Shown piece after piece: positions 31,108 to 38,941 of a DNA stretch of 41,296 bases. Each line of letters starts with the position of its first letter. Position 1 is the stretch's first letter. Source of the DNA: Clostridiales bacterium. GTDB lineage: Bacteria; Bacillota; Clostridia; Christensenellales; Aristaeellaceae. Under the pieces are notes generated by a model. That model was not told the origin of the DNA and made no database searches. It worked only from the letters and a program-made list of their open reading frames with translations. A program made the position numbers and the translations under genes. The stretch spans positions 1 through 41,296 of the forward strand of contig SVGU01000011.1 of NCBI GenBank assembly GCA_015056155.1, in the 5' to 3' direction.

Positions 31108-31512
31108 TCACGCCCCCACAGCAGCTGCCTTGGGCAGCGTCAGGTCGATCCGCTCCACGCAGCCGCAGTCGGCCGCATGCATCCGCACCACGGGGATCAG
31201 CGTCTCCAGCACCGCCCGGGAGAGCTCCGTCTCGTCCTCACAGGGGGCGCCGTCCGCCGGCTCCTGCGCCAGCTCTGCGGTGATCGTCACCGTCAGGCTG
31301 TCACCGGCGTCGTACACGTTCAGCTCCAGCCACACGGCCTCCTTCGCCTGATGCAGCAGGCAGTCGCACGCTTCGTCCGAAGCGCTGCGCAGATCGTCCA
31401 GCGTTCCGGCATCCAGATCCTTCAGGATCGCCACGCCGCCCAGCGCAAGGCGCAGCACCAGCGCATAGTCCGCCATGGCGGGCACCCGCAGGCTGATCTC
31501 CGGCTTCTTCAT
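31108..31512 (-). CDS. RsbW/SpoIIAB-like protein with degenerate ATP site
   Basis: A 134-residue protein with the start of a serine kinase anti-sigma factor: VPAMADYALVLRLALGGVA aligns with the RsbW N-terminus, and LRSASDEACDCLLHQ corresponds to the N-box helix. At the position where kinases have a magnesium-binding Asn (E-A-C-x-N) this has Cys51, and the G boxes are not evident. It could bind the sigma factor without ATP. It starts at 31512 after AGGAGG; the TTG two codons earlier is less likely. It is the first gene before the sigma factor. The call is by pattern and position. Confidence 0.6.
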   Translation of the reverse strand: MKKPEISLRVPAMADYALVLRLALGGVAILKDLDAGTLDDLRSASDEACDCLLHQAKEAVWLELNVYDAGDSLTVTITAELAQEPADGAPCEDETELSRAVLETLIPVVRMHAADCGCVERIDLTLPKAAAVGA

Positions 31513-31547
31513 GCACAATCCCCTCCTGTGACATACGATTTCAATTT

Positions 31548-31577
31548 ATCATACCACAACACAAGGCACTTTGGCAA
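31548..31577 (-). promoter_or_regulatory. Sigma-A promoter of the sigma/anti-sigma and division cluster
   Basis: Minus strand TTGCCA (31577-31572), 18 bp, TATGAT (31553-31548), about 36 nt upstream of the first start. It begins inside the intergenic stretch after the TSUP gene. Confidence 0.6.
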
Positions 31578-31582
31578 GCCGG

Positions 31583-32350
31583 TCATGCCCCGGGAAGCAC
31601 ATCCACCACCATCTTCACCAGCAGCAGCGCCAGCACCACCAGCAGCACGCCGCGGATGAAGCCCGTGCCGCGCTTGACCGTCAGCGACGCGCCCAGCCAG
31701 TTGCCCGCCATGCCGCACAGCGCCGCCGGGAGTCCCAGGCCGATGAGCACATCGCCCGACAGCGCGAGGGACGCCAGCGCCGCGATGTTGCTCGTCAGGT
31801 TCACGATCTTCGCCGTGCCGCTGGCCATCACGCCCTCCATGCCCAGCAGCATCGTGAAGCACAGGATCAGGAACGTGCCCGTTCCGGGACCGACCAGGCC
31901 GTCGTAGAAGCCGATCACCAGGCCGATGGCCAGGGACGCGGGCATCGTCAGGCTCCGGGGCAGCAGCCCCTTGGCGTCAAGGCTGTCCCGGCGGCGCAGC
32001 ACCACGCACGCCACCAGCGGGATCGCCGCGATCATCAGCACGCGCACCGTATCCTCCGGGATGTGCTTGAGCAGCATCGACCCCAGCCAGCTGCCGGGGA
32101 ACGCGCCCACCGCCGCGATCAGGCCCACGCGCCAGTCCACCTTGCGGCTCCTGATGAACTTCGCCGAGGAGGCCAGCGTCCCCAGGCCGGCAGAGAGCTT
32201 GTTCGTGCCCGCCGCCAGCGCAGGGTTCAGTCCCGCCATGTAATACGCCGGCAGGGAGATCAGTCCGCCGCCGCCCGCGACCGAGTCGATCAGCCCCGCC
32301 AGAAACACCAGCGGGCAGACGATCAGATACATCTGCCATGTCAGTTCCAT
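31583..32350 (-). CDS. TSUP (TauE/SafE) family permease
   Basis: A 255-residue integral membrane protein with about eight helices. The family pattern shows twice: FLAGLIDSVAGGGGLISLPA near the N-terminus and VIGFYDGLVGPGTGTFLIL in the second half, with AGTNKLSAGLGTLASSAKF between. TSUP permeases export or import sulfonates, sulfite or related anions. Substrate is unknown, and no sulfur genes are near. AAAGGAG lies before the start. The gene follows a terminator at 32381-32409. No terminator follows its stop before the next promoter. Confidence 0.92.
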   Translation of the reverse strand: MELTWQMYLIVCPLVFLAGLIDSVAGGGGLISLPAYYMAGLNPALAAGTNKLSAGLGTLASSAKFIRSRKVDWRVGLIAAVGAFPGSWLGSMLLKHIPEDTVRVLMIAAIPLVACVVLRRRDSLDAKGLLPRSLTMPASLAIGLVIGFYDGLVGPGTGTFLILCFTMLLGMEGVMASGTAKIVNLTSNIAALASLALSGDVLIGLGLPAALCGMAGNWLGASLTVKRGTGFIRGVLLVVLALLLVKMVVDVLPGA

Positions 32351-32380
32351 ACGATACTTCTCCTTTGCAATATAACGGGG

Positions 32381-32409
32381 AAAACGGAGCGCCGGTTCCC
32401 GACGCTCCG
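32381..32409 (-). terminator. Terminator of lysC
   Basis: On the minus strand CGGAGCG pairs with CGCTCCG (7 bp, 11-nt loop that can extend) and is followed by TTTTCCCC. It lies 17 nt after the lysC stop. Confidence 0.72.
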
Positions 32410-32425
32410 CTGTGACATATGTGAT

Positions 32426-33742
32426 TTAGCGCACGAAGGCATTGTAGATCGCGCGGATGGTGCTTTCGTAATCCGCGTCGTCCACGCCCACGATGATGGA
32501 CAGCTCGCTGGAGCCCTGGTCGATCATGCGGACGTTGATGCCGGCCTTGCTCATCGCGCTGAAGAGGCGCGCGGCAGTACCGCAGTTGTGCACCATGCCG
32601 CGGCCGACGGTGGCGATGACGGACATGTAGTCATGCACGGTGATGGTATCGGGGCTGGTGGTGGCGACGATCTGCGCCAGCACCTTCTCGCGCACGGGGG
32701 CCAGCTCCGCGCCGGAGACGACCACGCACATCGTGTCGATGCCCGTGGGCAGATGCTCGAAGGACACGCCGTGGTCCTCAAAGGCAGCCAGCACCTTGCG
32801 GCCGAAGCCCAGCTCGTTGTTCATCATCGCCTTTTCCACGCTCACGACAGAGAAGCCCTTGCGGCCCGCGATGCCGGTGATGGAGGGATGCGCCGCGTCG
32901 AAGGGCGCGTCCAGGCTGATGATCGTGCCGGGATGGGAGGGATCGTTGGTGTTGCGGATATTGGTGGGGATGCCCGCCTTGTGCACGGGGAACATCGCAT
33001 CCTCATGCAGGACGGAGGCGCCCATGTAGCTCAGCTCGCGCAGCTCCTTGTAGGTGATCATGCTGATCTCGCGGGGATCCTCGACGATGCGGGGATCGGC
33101 CATCAGGAAGCCGGACACGTCCGTCCAGTTCTCATACACGCTCGCATTGACCGCCCGGGCGACGATCGCGCCGGTGATATCGGAGCCGCCGCGGGAGAAG
33201 GTATGCACCGTGCCGTCCATGAAGCTGCCGAAGAAGCCGGGCACGACCGTGGGGACGCCGTCCGCCAGCGCCTCGGCCATCAGCTTGTTGGTCAGTTCCG
33301 CATCCAGGTTGCCCTGCGCGTCGAACTTGATGACCGTCGCAGAGTCCAGGAAGCGCCAGCCCATGTAGTCCGCCAGCAGCATGCCGTTGAGGTATTCGCC
33401 GCGGGAGGCGCAGTAGTCGGCGTTCGCGCCGGCGGCGATCTTCTCGTTGACCTCATCCAGCGCCGCGCCCAGATCGACCGTGAGCCCCAGCTCCTCGGCG
33501 ATGTCCATATAGCGGGCGGCGATCAGGTCGAAAGTCTCCTGGAAGTCCTCGCCGTTTTCTACCTGGCGGTGGCACTTGTACAGCAGGTCGGTGATCTTGT
33601 CGTCCGTCTTGAAGCGGCGGCCGGGCGCAGAGGGCACGACATACTGGCGCGCCTCGTCCATCAGCAGGATCTCCTTGACCTTGGCAAACTGCCCCGCATC
33701 CGCCAGGGAGCTGCCGCCGAACTTCGTTACGATCTTCTTCAT
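32426..33742 (-). CDS. lysC: Aspartokinase
   Basis: A 438-residue monofunctional aspartokinase that phosphorylates aspartate, the first step to lysine, threonine, methionine and diaminopimelate. The kinase domain starts KIVTKFGGSSLADA (2-15) and contains FSRGGSDITGAIVARAV and TDVSGFLMADPRI. Two ACT domains follow (about 300-438), with FSVVSVEKAMMNN and the closing IDQGSSELSIIVGVDDADY, which suggests feedback control by amino acids. The start has GGAGG 8 nt upstream; the frame to 33757 is a poorer choice. It has its own promoter and terminator. Confidence 0.95.
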   Translation of the reverse strand: MKKIVTKFGGSSLADAGQFAKVKEILLMDEARQYVVPSAPGRRFKTDDKITDLLYKCHRQVENGEDFQETFDLIAARYMDIAEELGLTVDLGAALDEVNEKIAAGANADYCASRGEYLNGMLLADYMGWRFLDSATVIKFDAQGNLDAELTNKLMAEALADGVPTVVPGFFGSFMDGTVHTFSRGGSDITGAIVARAVNASVYENWTDVSGFLMADPRIVEDPREISMITYKELRELSYMGASVLHEDAMFPVHKAGIPTNIRNTNDPSHPGTIISLDAPFDAAHPSITGIAGRKGFSVVSVEKAMMNNELGFGRKVLAAFEDHGVSFEHLPTGIDTMCVVVSGAELAPVREKVLAQIVATTSPDTITVHDYMSVIATVGRGMVHNCGTAARLFSAMSKAGINVRMIDQGSSELSIIVGVDDADYESTIRAIYNAFVR

Positions 33743-33790
33743 ATGGATTCCCTCCATTTATCAGCACTCGCAATGTCGAAACCGTTTTCC

Positions 33791-33819
33791 ATCATACAGT
33801 CTGTCCCCCCGCTTGTCAA
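33791..33819 (-). promoter_or_regulatory. Sigma-A promoter of lysC
   Basis: Minus strand TTGACA (33819-33814), 17 bp, TATGAT (33796-33791). No lysine riboswitch is visible; the leader is only about 40 nt. Confidence 0.75.
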
Positions 33820-33841
33820 CGGTTCCGCACGAAAAACACAC

Positions 33842-33983
33842 AAAAAAGCCAGCAGGGGCTCTGCCCCTGCACCCCGCCAGAGGGACACAGCCCCTCTGGA
33901 CTCCCAGGGCCGCGCCTGCGGCGCGGGCGGGTGCGGGCTTGGCGGCTTCCTTGCGGGGGTCACGCCGCGCAACAGGCGCGGCG
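33842..33983. repeat. GC-rich block of four palindromes; the first acts as a terminator
   Basis: The stretch 33743-34076 has no gene. It holds GCAGGGGC-TCT-GCCCCTGC (33852-33870), CCAGAGGG-ACACAG-CCCCTCTGG (33877-33899), GCCGCGCC-TGC-GGCGCGGGC (33909-33928) and CGCCGCGC-AACAG-GCGCGGCG (33963-33983). On the minus strand the first is followed by TGGCTTTTTTG and would end the PIG-L transcript. GGTGCGGGCTTG occurs twice (33929 and 34010). Similar REP-like blocks are scattered in many Bacillota genomes. Confidence 0.75.
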
Positions 33984-34076
33984 CGACGCGCGGCTTGCAG
34001 CGCGGATGGGGTGCGGGCTTGGGGGCGCAGGATGGGGTGCGTTGGCTGGTTTCAGTTTTTGCGCAATGCTGCCCGA

Positions 34077-35237
34077 TCATTCAGCCGGAATGTTTTCGAA
34101 CAGGTCGTTCTTCAGCACGTCCGGGCCGACATTGGTGCGCCACAGGCCAAACAGCGCGTTGTCATACTCGCCGCCGTCCAGCACCTTCCAGCGCTCCTGC
34201 TGGGTCACGTGGCAGGCGAAAGCCTCCGCCGCCATTTCCAGACCTGTCCGGCCGCCAAACGCGGCGAGGGGCTGCTTCCAGTCCATGCGCAGCTGGTTCT
34301 GGCCGTAGAGGTGGATGTAGGTCTTGGGCACGTCCCACACGCCCCACTTCTCTGCCGATTCCGGGTGCTCGCTGGCCTTCGCCGCGCGCTCCACGCCCTG
34401 ACGGCCCAGCCAGGAGAAGGTGATGTGCGCCGTGTGGCCGTATTCGCCGGCCTCGTCGTGGAGCATCACCACATCCGGCTTGTACTGCCGGATCAGCTCG
34501 ACGCACTTTTCCTTGGGCTGGCGGTTCTTCAGCTCCCACTCCCGCAGGATCTCCGCCATGCTGTCCTGCTGGTTGGGGTAGCCCAGCATCACCGGGTACA
34601 CATCCACGCCGCAGGTCCACAGCGCCGCCAGCAGCTCCTGACGGCGGTAGTAGTGGGCGTACACCGCGTTGACGACCAGCACGTCCTTCTTCAGTTCTCC
34701 CGCATAGTAAGGCAGCATGCCGCCGAACCAGAGCACCTCGTCGTCGGGATGGGTGGAGAAGAGCATCAGATCGACCTTCTCCGGCGGATCGCGCCAGACC
34801 TGAATGTGGGCGGGCGCCTCGCCGGGAGTCAGCACCGCCACCTCGCACAGCTCGAGCTTGCCGGACTGCGCCGTGATGCGCACAGTCGAAAGCCCCTCGG
34901 GCAGGGCGATATACTGGGCGGCGTAGTTCGGGCCTTCCCGCATGACCTCGACCCACTGGCCCTTCACCTGCGTCTTGATGATGACGCCGGGCATGTTGAT
35001 CGTGCGCCACTTCAGCTCCAGACCGCCGATCTTCTTGCCCTCCGGGGCGTTGATGGTCACGGCGCTGCCGCTGTAAAAGGTGATGAAATCGCCGTCCCGG
35101 ATATCGTCCGGGGCGTGCTTGTTATAGGTACGGTTGTTGATGACGCACTCCGTGGTGATATCCTGCGCCGTCTCCGCCAGCGCGACGGCCGGCAGAAGCG
35201 CCAGCATCAGCGCCAGCATGATGAGCATCCGTTTCAT
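34077..35237 (-). CDS. Secreted PIG-L family deacetylase
   Basis: A 386-residue exported protein. The signal peptide is MKRMLIMLALMLALLPAVALA. Residues 25-145 form a beta-sandwich-like part; the PIG-L domain has LFSTHPDDEVLWFGG with the zinc ligands His163, Asp166 (after Asp165), and the later HDEAGEYGHTAH for the third ligand. PIG-L enzymes remove acetyl from N-acetylglucosaminyl groups; here the substrate is extracellular and may be wall sugar, but it is unknown. The start is at 35237 with GGAGG about 12 nt upstream. It follows recD2 by 32 nt, with TATTAT as a possible -10. It ends at the palindrome block. Confidence 0.9.
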   Translation of the reverse strand: MKRMLIMLALMLALLPAVALAETAQDITTECVINNRTYNKHAPDDIRDGDFITFYSGSAVTINAPEGKKIGGLELKWRTINMPGVIIKTQVKGQWVEVMREGPNYAAQYIALPEGLSTVRITAQSGKLELCEVAVLTPGEAPAHIQVWRDPPEKVDLMLFSTHPDDEVLWFGGMLPYYAGELKKDVLVVNAVYAHYYRRQELLAALWTCGVDVYPVMLGYPNQQDSMAEILREWELKNRQPKEKCVELIRQYKPDVVMLHDEAGEYGHTAHITFSWLGRQGVERAAKASEHPESAEKWGVWDVPKTYIHLYGQNQLRMDWKQPLAAFGGRTGLEMAAEAFACHVTQQERWKVLDGGEYDNALFGLWRTNVGPDVLKNDLFENIPAE

Positions 35238-35269
35238 AAAGCAATCATTCCTCCATTTATAATACCCGT

Positions 35270-37510
35270 TCAGCACAGCCGCTCCGGGATGAGCGCGGCG
35301 ACCTGCTCCAGCCGCTGTGCCAGGGTGGTATAGCGCTTGAGGATGTGATCGTTCTCCACCATCAGGCGCACCACGTCCTCCCGCCCCACCAGCACGACCA
35401 TCGTCCGTGCGCGGGTCAGCGCGGTGTAGAACAGGTTCCGGGTCAAAAGCATCTTCGGGCCGCCCGCCACCGGCATCACCACCACCGGGAACTCGCTGCC
35501 CTGGCTCTTGTGCACGCTCAGGCAGTAGGCCAGGTCGAGGTTCTCCAGCTGCTGGGTGGTATAGACCGCTTCCCTTTCCTCGTCGAAGGTGACGGTCAGG
35601 GCATGCTCCTCCGGGTCCACATCGGTGATGAAGCCCACGTCGCCGTTGAACACGCCTGCGCCGTCCTCCCAGCCGGAGGAGGTCTCGCGCCGCCATTCCA
35701 GCTGATAATCGTTCTTGGTCTGCATCACCTTGTCGCCCAGGCGGAACACCGTTTCGCCGTACTGCAGCGATGGCTTGGACGGCGCGGGCGGATTGAGCGC
35801 TGCCTGCAGCATCTGGTTCAGCGCGATCACGCCGCACTCGCCCTTCTTCGCCGGCGCCAGCACCTGGATGCTCCGCACCGCGCGGACAGCCGCCTCGTCC
35901 TCCGGGAATTTCAGGAATCTCGGCAGCCGCTGCGTCACCAGCGACACGATGGTCAAGGCCGCCTCAGGAAAGCTGAACTTCCGCTCGAAGAAGAAATCCG
36001 TCCCCTTCTCGTTCAGCAGGGGCATCTCGCCGTGGTTGATGCGGTGCGCATTGACGACGATGCGGCTGGTGCCCTCCTGGCGGAAGATGTCCGTCAGCAT
36101 GCAGGCCGGGACGACGCCGCTTTGCAGGATGTCGCCCAGGACGTTTCCCGCGCCCACCGAGGGCAGCTGGTCCGCGTCGCCCACGAGGATCAGCCGCGTG
36201 CCGGGCTCGATCGCCCGCAGGAGCGAGCGCATCAGCAGCATATCCACCATGGACGTTTCGTCCACGATCACGCAGTCCGCCTCGATGGGGTTCTCCTGGT
36301 TGCGGGCAAACTGCCCTTCGTCGCCGCCGTATTCCAGGAGGCGGTGGATGGTCTTCGCCTCCGCGCCCGTGGCTTCGCTCATGCGCTTGGCCGCGCGTCC
36401 CGTCGGGGCGCACAGCACCACCTCGCCCTCGTGGCTCAGCAGGCTGATGATGCAGTTGATGATCGTCGTTTTGCCGGTGCCGGGGCCGCCGGTGATGACC
36501 AGCACGCCCGTCCCCAGCGCGGAGAGGATCGCCTCCCGCTGCCGCTGGCTGAAGGAGATGCCCCGGCGCTTCTCGAACCGGTCGATGTCCCGTTCCGCGC
36601 TGGCGTCCCGCCCGGCAGGCAGCGCCGCCATCAGCTCGCACAGGCGCGTCGCGACCTCCCGTTCCGCGCTGTCAAAGGCGGGAAGATACACCCGTTCCGC
36701 GCCGCTCTCCCCCGCCAGCACCAGCTCCCGCAGCAGGCACAGCCGCGTCAGCTGGTGCGCGATCAGCTCCTCCTCCACCCGCAGCAGCTGGCTGGCCCGG
36801 CTGATCAGCTCCTCCCGGGGAAGGTATACATGTCCCATGGCGACCGCCATGTCCTTGAGTACATATTTCAGCGCCGCCGCGATGCGCCCCTCGCTGTCCG
36901 GGGCGACCCCCAGCGCCGTGCCGATCCGGTCGGCGGTCAGGAAGCCCACGCCGTCCAGATCCTCGCAGAGCCGGTACGGGTTCTCCCGGATGACCAGCGG
37001 CGTCCGTTCTCCGTAGAGCTTGCTGATCTTCACCGCCAGGGTCGCCGGGATGCCGTAGGACTGCAGGAAGACCATCGCCTCCCGCGCGCCCTGCTGCTCC
37101 CTGTATGCCTCGGCGATCTGGATCCAGCGCTTCTTGCCCATCTTGGGAAGCTCCTGCAGCCGCTCCGGATGCTCGGAGAGGATCGTCAGCGTCTCCTCTC
37201 CGAAGTGGGCCACGATCATCTTCGCCGTGCTCGGGCCCACGCCCTTGATCAGGCCGCTGCCCAGATAGCGCTCGATGCCCAGTCGGGTCGTCGGCTTCTG
37301 CAGCGCGCAGCCGGTGCACCTGAGCTGCCTGCCGTAGGTCGGGTGCTCCACCCATTCGCCGGTGAACACCGCCTGCTCTCCCGGCGTCAGCTCCGGCAGC
37401 GTGCCGACGATGGTGATCTCCCGCCGGCCTTCCCGCGCCGTCACGACGGAATAGCCGTTGTCCTCGTTGCGGTACACCGTTCCCAGGACGCTCGCCTCCA
37501 CCTGCTCCAT
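35270..37510 (-). CDS. recD2: RecD2-type ATP-dependent helicase
   Basis: A 746-residue 5'-3' superfamily 1 helicase of the RecD2 (YrrC) family, acting in repair without RecBC. The N-terminal part (1-300) has the OB-like strands and helix-hairpin-helix motif GLIKGVGPSTAKMIVAHFG. The motor has Walker A TGGPGTGKTT (340-349), Walker B VIVDETSM (414-421), VGDADQLPSVG, and motif VI TALTRAR near the C-terminus, with AYCLSVHKSQGSEFP before it. Length is typical. The start at 37510 follows GGAGG by 7 nt. It is divergent from the HPr-like gene. Confidence 0.95.
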   Translation of the reverse strand: MEQVEASVLGTVYRNEDNGYSVVTAREGRREITIVGTLPELTPGEQAVFTGEWVEHPTYGRQLRCTGCALQKPTTRLGIERYLGSGLIKGVGPSTAKMIVAHFGEETLTILSEHPERLQELPKMGKKRWIQIAEAYREQQGAREAMVFLQSYGIPATLAVKISKLYGERTPLVIRENPYRLCEDLDGVGFLTADRIGTALGVAPDSEGRIAAALKYVLKDMAVAMGHVYLPREELISRASQLLRVEEELIAHQLTRLCLLRELVLAGESGAERVYLPAFDSAEREVATRLCELMAALPAGRDASAERDIDRFEKRRGISFSQRQREAILSALGTGVLVITGGPGTGKTTIINCIISLLSHEGEVVLCAPTGRAAKRMSEATGAEAKTIHRLLEYGGDEGQFARNQENPIEADCVIVDETSMVDMLLMRSLLRAIEPGTRLILVGDADQLPSVGAGNVLGDILQSGVVPACMLTDIFRQEGTSRIVVNAHRINHGEMPLLNEKGTDFFFERKFSFPEAALTIVSLVTQRLPRFLKFPEDEAAVRAVRSIQVLAPAKKGECGVIALNQMLQAALNPPAPSKPSLQYGETVFRLGDKVMQTKNDYQLEWRRETSSGWEDGAGVFNGDVGFITDVDPEEHALTVTFDEEREAVYTTQQLENLDLAYCLSVHKSQGSEFPVVVMPVAGGPKMLLTRNLFYTALTRARTMVVLVGREDVVRLMVENDHILKRYTTLAQRLEQVAALIPERLC

Positions 37511-37549
37511 GCCGCCGCCTCCTTCCGCCTGTATGTCTTCATCCTTTCT

Positions 37550-37555
37550 ATTATA
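37550..37555 (-). promoter_or_regulatory. Possible -10 box of recD2
   Basis: TATAAT on the minus strand, 39 nt upstream of the recD2 start. The -35 region at 17 bp (TTCCCT) is poor, so the promoter may need an activator or extended -10; TGG precedes the box. Confidence 0.4.
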
Positions 37556-37615
37556 CCACTCCCTGGCCAAAAAGGGAATGCCTGTTTTTCATTGTTTACA
37601 TCCGCCGCCGGTCTT

Positions 37616-37631
37616 CCGGAAACGTTTCCGG
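37616..37631. promoter_or_regulatory. Perfect 16-bp palindromic operator
   Basis: CCGGAAACGTTTCCGG is fully symmetrical with the central CG typical of LacI/PurR/CcpA-family operators. A half-like site, GCAACGTT, follows at 37631-37638. It stands between recD2 and the HPr-like gene, 107 bp upstream of the HPr-like -35. Confidence 0.6.
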
Positions 37632-37727
37632 CAACGTTCATGGAAACCTTTTTGCACTCCGTCGGTTTTCACTGATTTCGCCCGCGGTTTTCGTTCACAA
37701 TTGCCCATAGTACGCGAAATTATTTCT

Positions 37728-37743
37728 TTGGAAACGCTTGCAA
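37728..37743 (+). promoter_or_regulatory. cre-like site over the -35 box
   Basis: TTGGAAACGCTTGCAA matches the broad cre pattern WTGNAANCGNWNNCAW at every fixed base. Its last six bases are the -35 box of the promoter at 37738-37766, so a bound CcpA-like protein would block RNA polymerase. Confidence 0.55.
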
Positions 37744-37766
37744 TTTAATCCGGGACATAGTATAAT
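37738..37766 (+). promoter_or_regulatory. Sigma-A promoter of the HPr-like gene
   Basis: TTGCAA (37738-37743), 17 bp, TATAAT (37761-37766), about 35 nt upstream of the start. Confidence 0.75.
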
Positions 37767-37801
37767 GCAGCCGTACCGAGAAATTTAGGAGGTGCTACCC
37801 A

Positions 37802-38029
37802 ATGAGGTCCGTAAACATTAAGCTGAATCTGATGACCGATGGCGCGAAGTTCGTGCAGATCGTCGGTGCTTACCCCTTCGACATGGACCTGCGCAGCGGC
37901 CGCCACGTGGTTGACGCGAAGTCCATTCTGGGCATCTTCTCCCTGGACTGGTCCAAGCCCGTGACCATGGAGATCTACGCTGACGAGTGCGACGAGCTGC
38001 TCAACGAGATCAAGCCCTTCATCGCCTGA
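37802..38029 (+). CDS. HPr-like regulatory protein without the phosphocarrier histidine
   Basis: A 75-residue protein of the HPr fold. It keeps the segment around the regulatory serine, VVDAKSILGIFSLDW, where Ser41 aligns with Ser46 of HPr (KSIMG). The active-site loop of HPr (GLHARPA) is absent; this protein has MTDGAKFVQ there, with no His-x-Arg. It therefore cannot carry phosphate in the PTS but could be phosphorylated by HPr kinase and bind CcpA-type regulators, like Bacillus Crh. AGGAGG lies 9 nt before the ATG. It stands alone between a promoter with cre-like sites and the terminator at 38094-38120. Non-His relatives are common in Clostridia; their role is not settled. Confidence 0.85.
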   Translation: MRSVNIKLNLMTDGAKFVQIVGAYPFDMDLRSGRHVVDAKSILGIFSLDWSKPVTMEIYADECDELLNEIKPFIA

Positions 38030-38093
38030 TCCGCTGACCCCTTCGCGGAACGGGAGCGCTGCTCGCCGTGCCCGCATGACTGACGACTTTCCA

Positions 38094-38120
38094 CCCCACG
38101 CTGTAAAGCGTGGGGTTTTT
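38094..38120 (+). terminator. Terminator of the HPr-like gene
   Basis: CCCCACGCT (38094-38102) pairs with AGCGTGGGG (38107-38115), with a GTAA loop, followed by TTTTTGCG. Confidence 0.9.
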
Positions 38121-38161
38121 GCGTTCCGTGAAAGTGCTGAAGGCAGTATGTATCAGTATGT

Positions 38162-38200
38162 ATGATGTAAAGGAAGGTTTTATCCTTCACATTACATCAT
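38162..38200. other. Long AT-rich hairpin at the left side of the TnpV unit
   Basis: ATGATGTAA (38162-38170) pairs with TTACATCAT (38192-38200), and the inner GAAGG pairs with CCTTC. Next to it AGTATGTAT is repeated directly (38140s-38150s). It lies where AT-rich DNA begins and may be an element end or a leader structure. It is not followed by a T-tract. Confidence 0.45.
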
Positions 38201-38294
38201 GACTGCGGCTCGTTTGTGGTGAATGAGAGTGGTTATGAGGAAAGGAGCAAGAATCCCCCGTAACCCTTCCACGAACTACGAAAGGAGCTGCAAC

Positions 38295-38666
38295 ATGAAC
38301 AATCAAAACGAATCCACTCTGACAATTCCCTATGTAAAAGTTGGTGATTACTACTTTCCTAACCTTTCCTTGCCTCCGGATGTTGGTGACATCGGCTTCT
38401 GGGGACGCAGGCGCAGGGAGTTCCTACGGGAGCATCGTCCTGTTACCTTCAACCAGCTGGTGCTGTCTGGCGAGCTGTTCAAGTACCTCGCCCTGTTCAA
38501 TCAGGAAGCTACTGAACGGCTGGAAAGCCTAATCCAAGGCATGAAGGTCGCTCAAGGTATCACGGAAGAACTCAAAGGCCGCGACCAGATGGCATGGGTG
38601 GGTGCGATGAACAACATCCGCGCCTGTGCCGAAGAGATTGTCTATGCGGAGCTGGTGTATGTGTGA
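38295..38666 (+). CDS. tnpV: TnpV family transposon-encoded protein
   Basis: A 123-residue protein of the TnpV family (pfam TnpV), found in clostridial transposons and conjugative elements. It has the pattern VGDYYFPNLSLPPD at the start, RRREFLREHRPVTFNQLVLSG, and the closing ITEELKGRDQMAWVGAMNNIR and AEEIVYAELVYV. The molecular role of TnpV is unknown. The start at 38295 has AAAGGAG about 8 nt upstream; an upstream ATG in the same frame at 38223 is less likely. The next gene overlaps its stop. Its GC content is lower than that of the core genes. No transposase, recombinase or terminal repeats are visible, so the unit is a remnant. Confidence 0.88.
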   Translation: MNNQNESTLTIPYVKVGDYYFPNLSLPPDVGDIGFWGRRRREFLREHRPVTFNQLVLSGELFKYLALFNQEATERLESLIQGMKVAQGITEELKGRDQMAWVGAMNNIRACAEEIVYAELVYV

Positions 38667-38941
38667 TGAACGATCAGATTAAGGCACTCAACACCTACTT
38701 CTGGAATGTGGGCAATGATATTACTGACATCCGCTTGTTGGCAGAGGGTGCACTGACCCTCTATGAGGGTGAAGCCGAACCCTTGCACCGGCTGGACATG
38801 AAGAACAACGAAGAAGTCGCTGCCTCTGCTTTTGATACCATCGGCACCGCACTCTATGATCTGCGAGAGAGGATCGCAGAAATGCAGAAGAGTCATCTGA
38901 ATGAGACCATCCATCAAACTGTCAGCAACGCCGTAGAATGA
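38666..38941 (+). CDS. Small hypothetical partner of TnpV, 91 aa
   Basis: A 91-residue acidic, mostly helical protein, starting MNDQIKALNTYFWNVGNDI and ending NETIHQTVSNAVE. It has no membrane segment. Its ATG overlaps the TnpV stop by one base (TGATG), so they are translated together. I do not know its family; small helical proteins of this type often accompany tnpV in clostridial elements, by impression only. A longer start at 38594 would lie inside tnpV. It ends just before a bidirectional terminator. Confidence 0.7.
   Translation: MNDQIKALNTYFWNVGNDITDIRLLAEGALTLYEGEAEPLHRLDMKNNEEVAASAFDTIGTALYDLRERIAEMQKSHLNETIHQTVSNAVE

Noticed and set aside
33743-33800. Lysine riboswitch in front of lysC
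   Set aside because: The leader between the mapped -10 box and the start is only about 40 nt, far too short for the L-box.
38162-38200. Hairpin as a Rho-independent terminator
   Set aside because: No T-tract follows on either strand, and the true terminator of the preceding gene is at 38094-38120.
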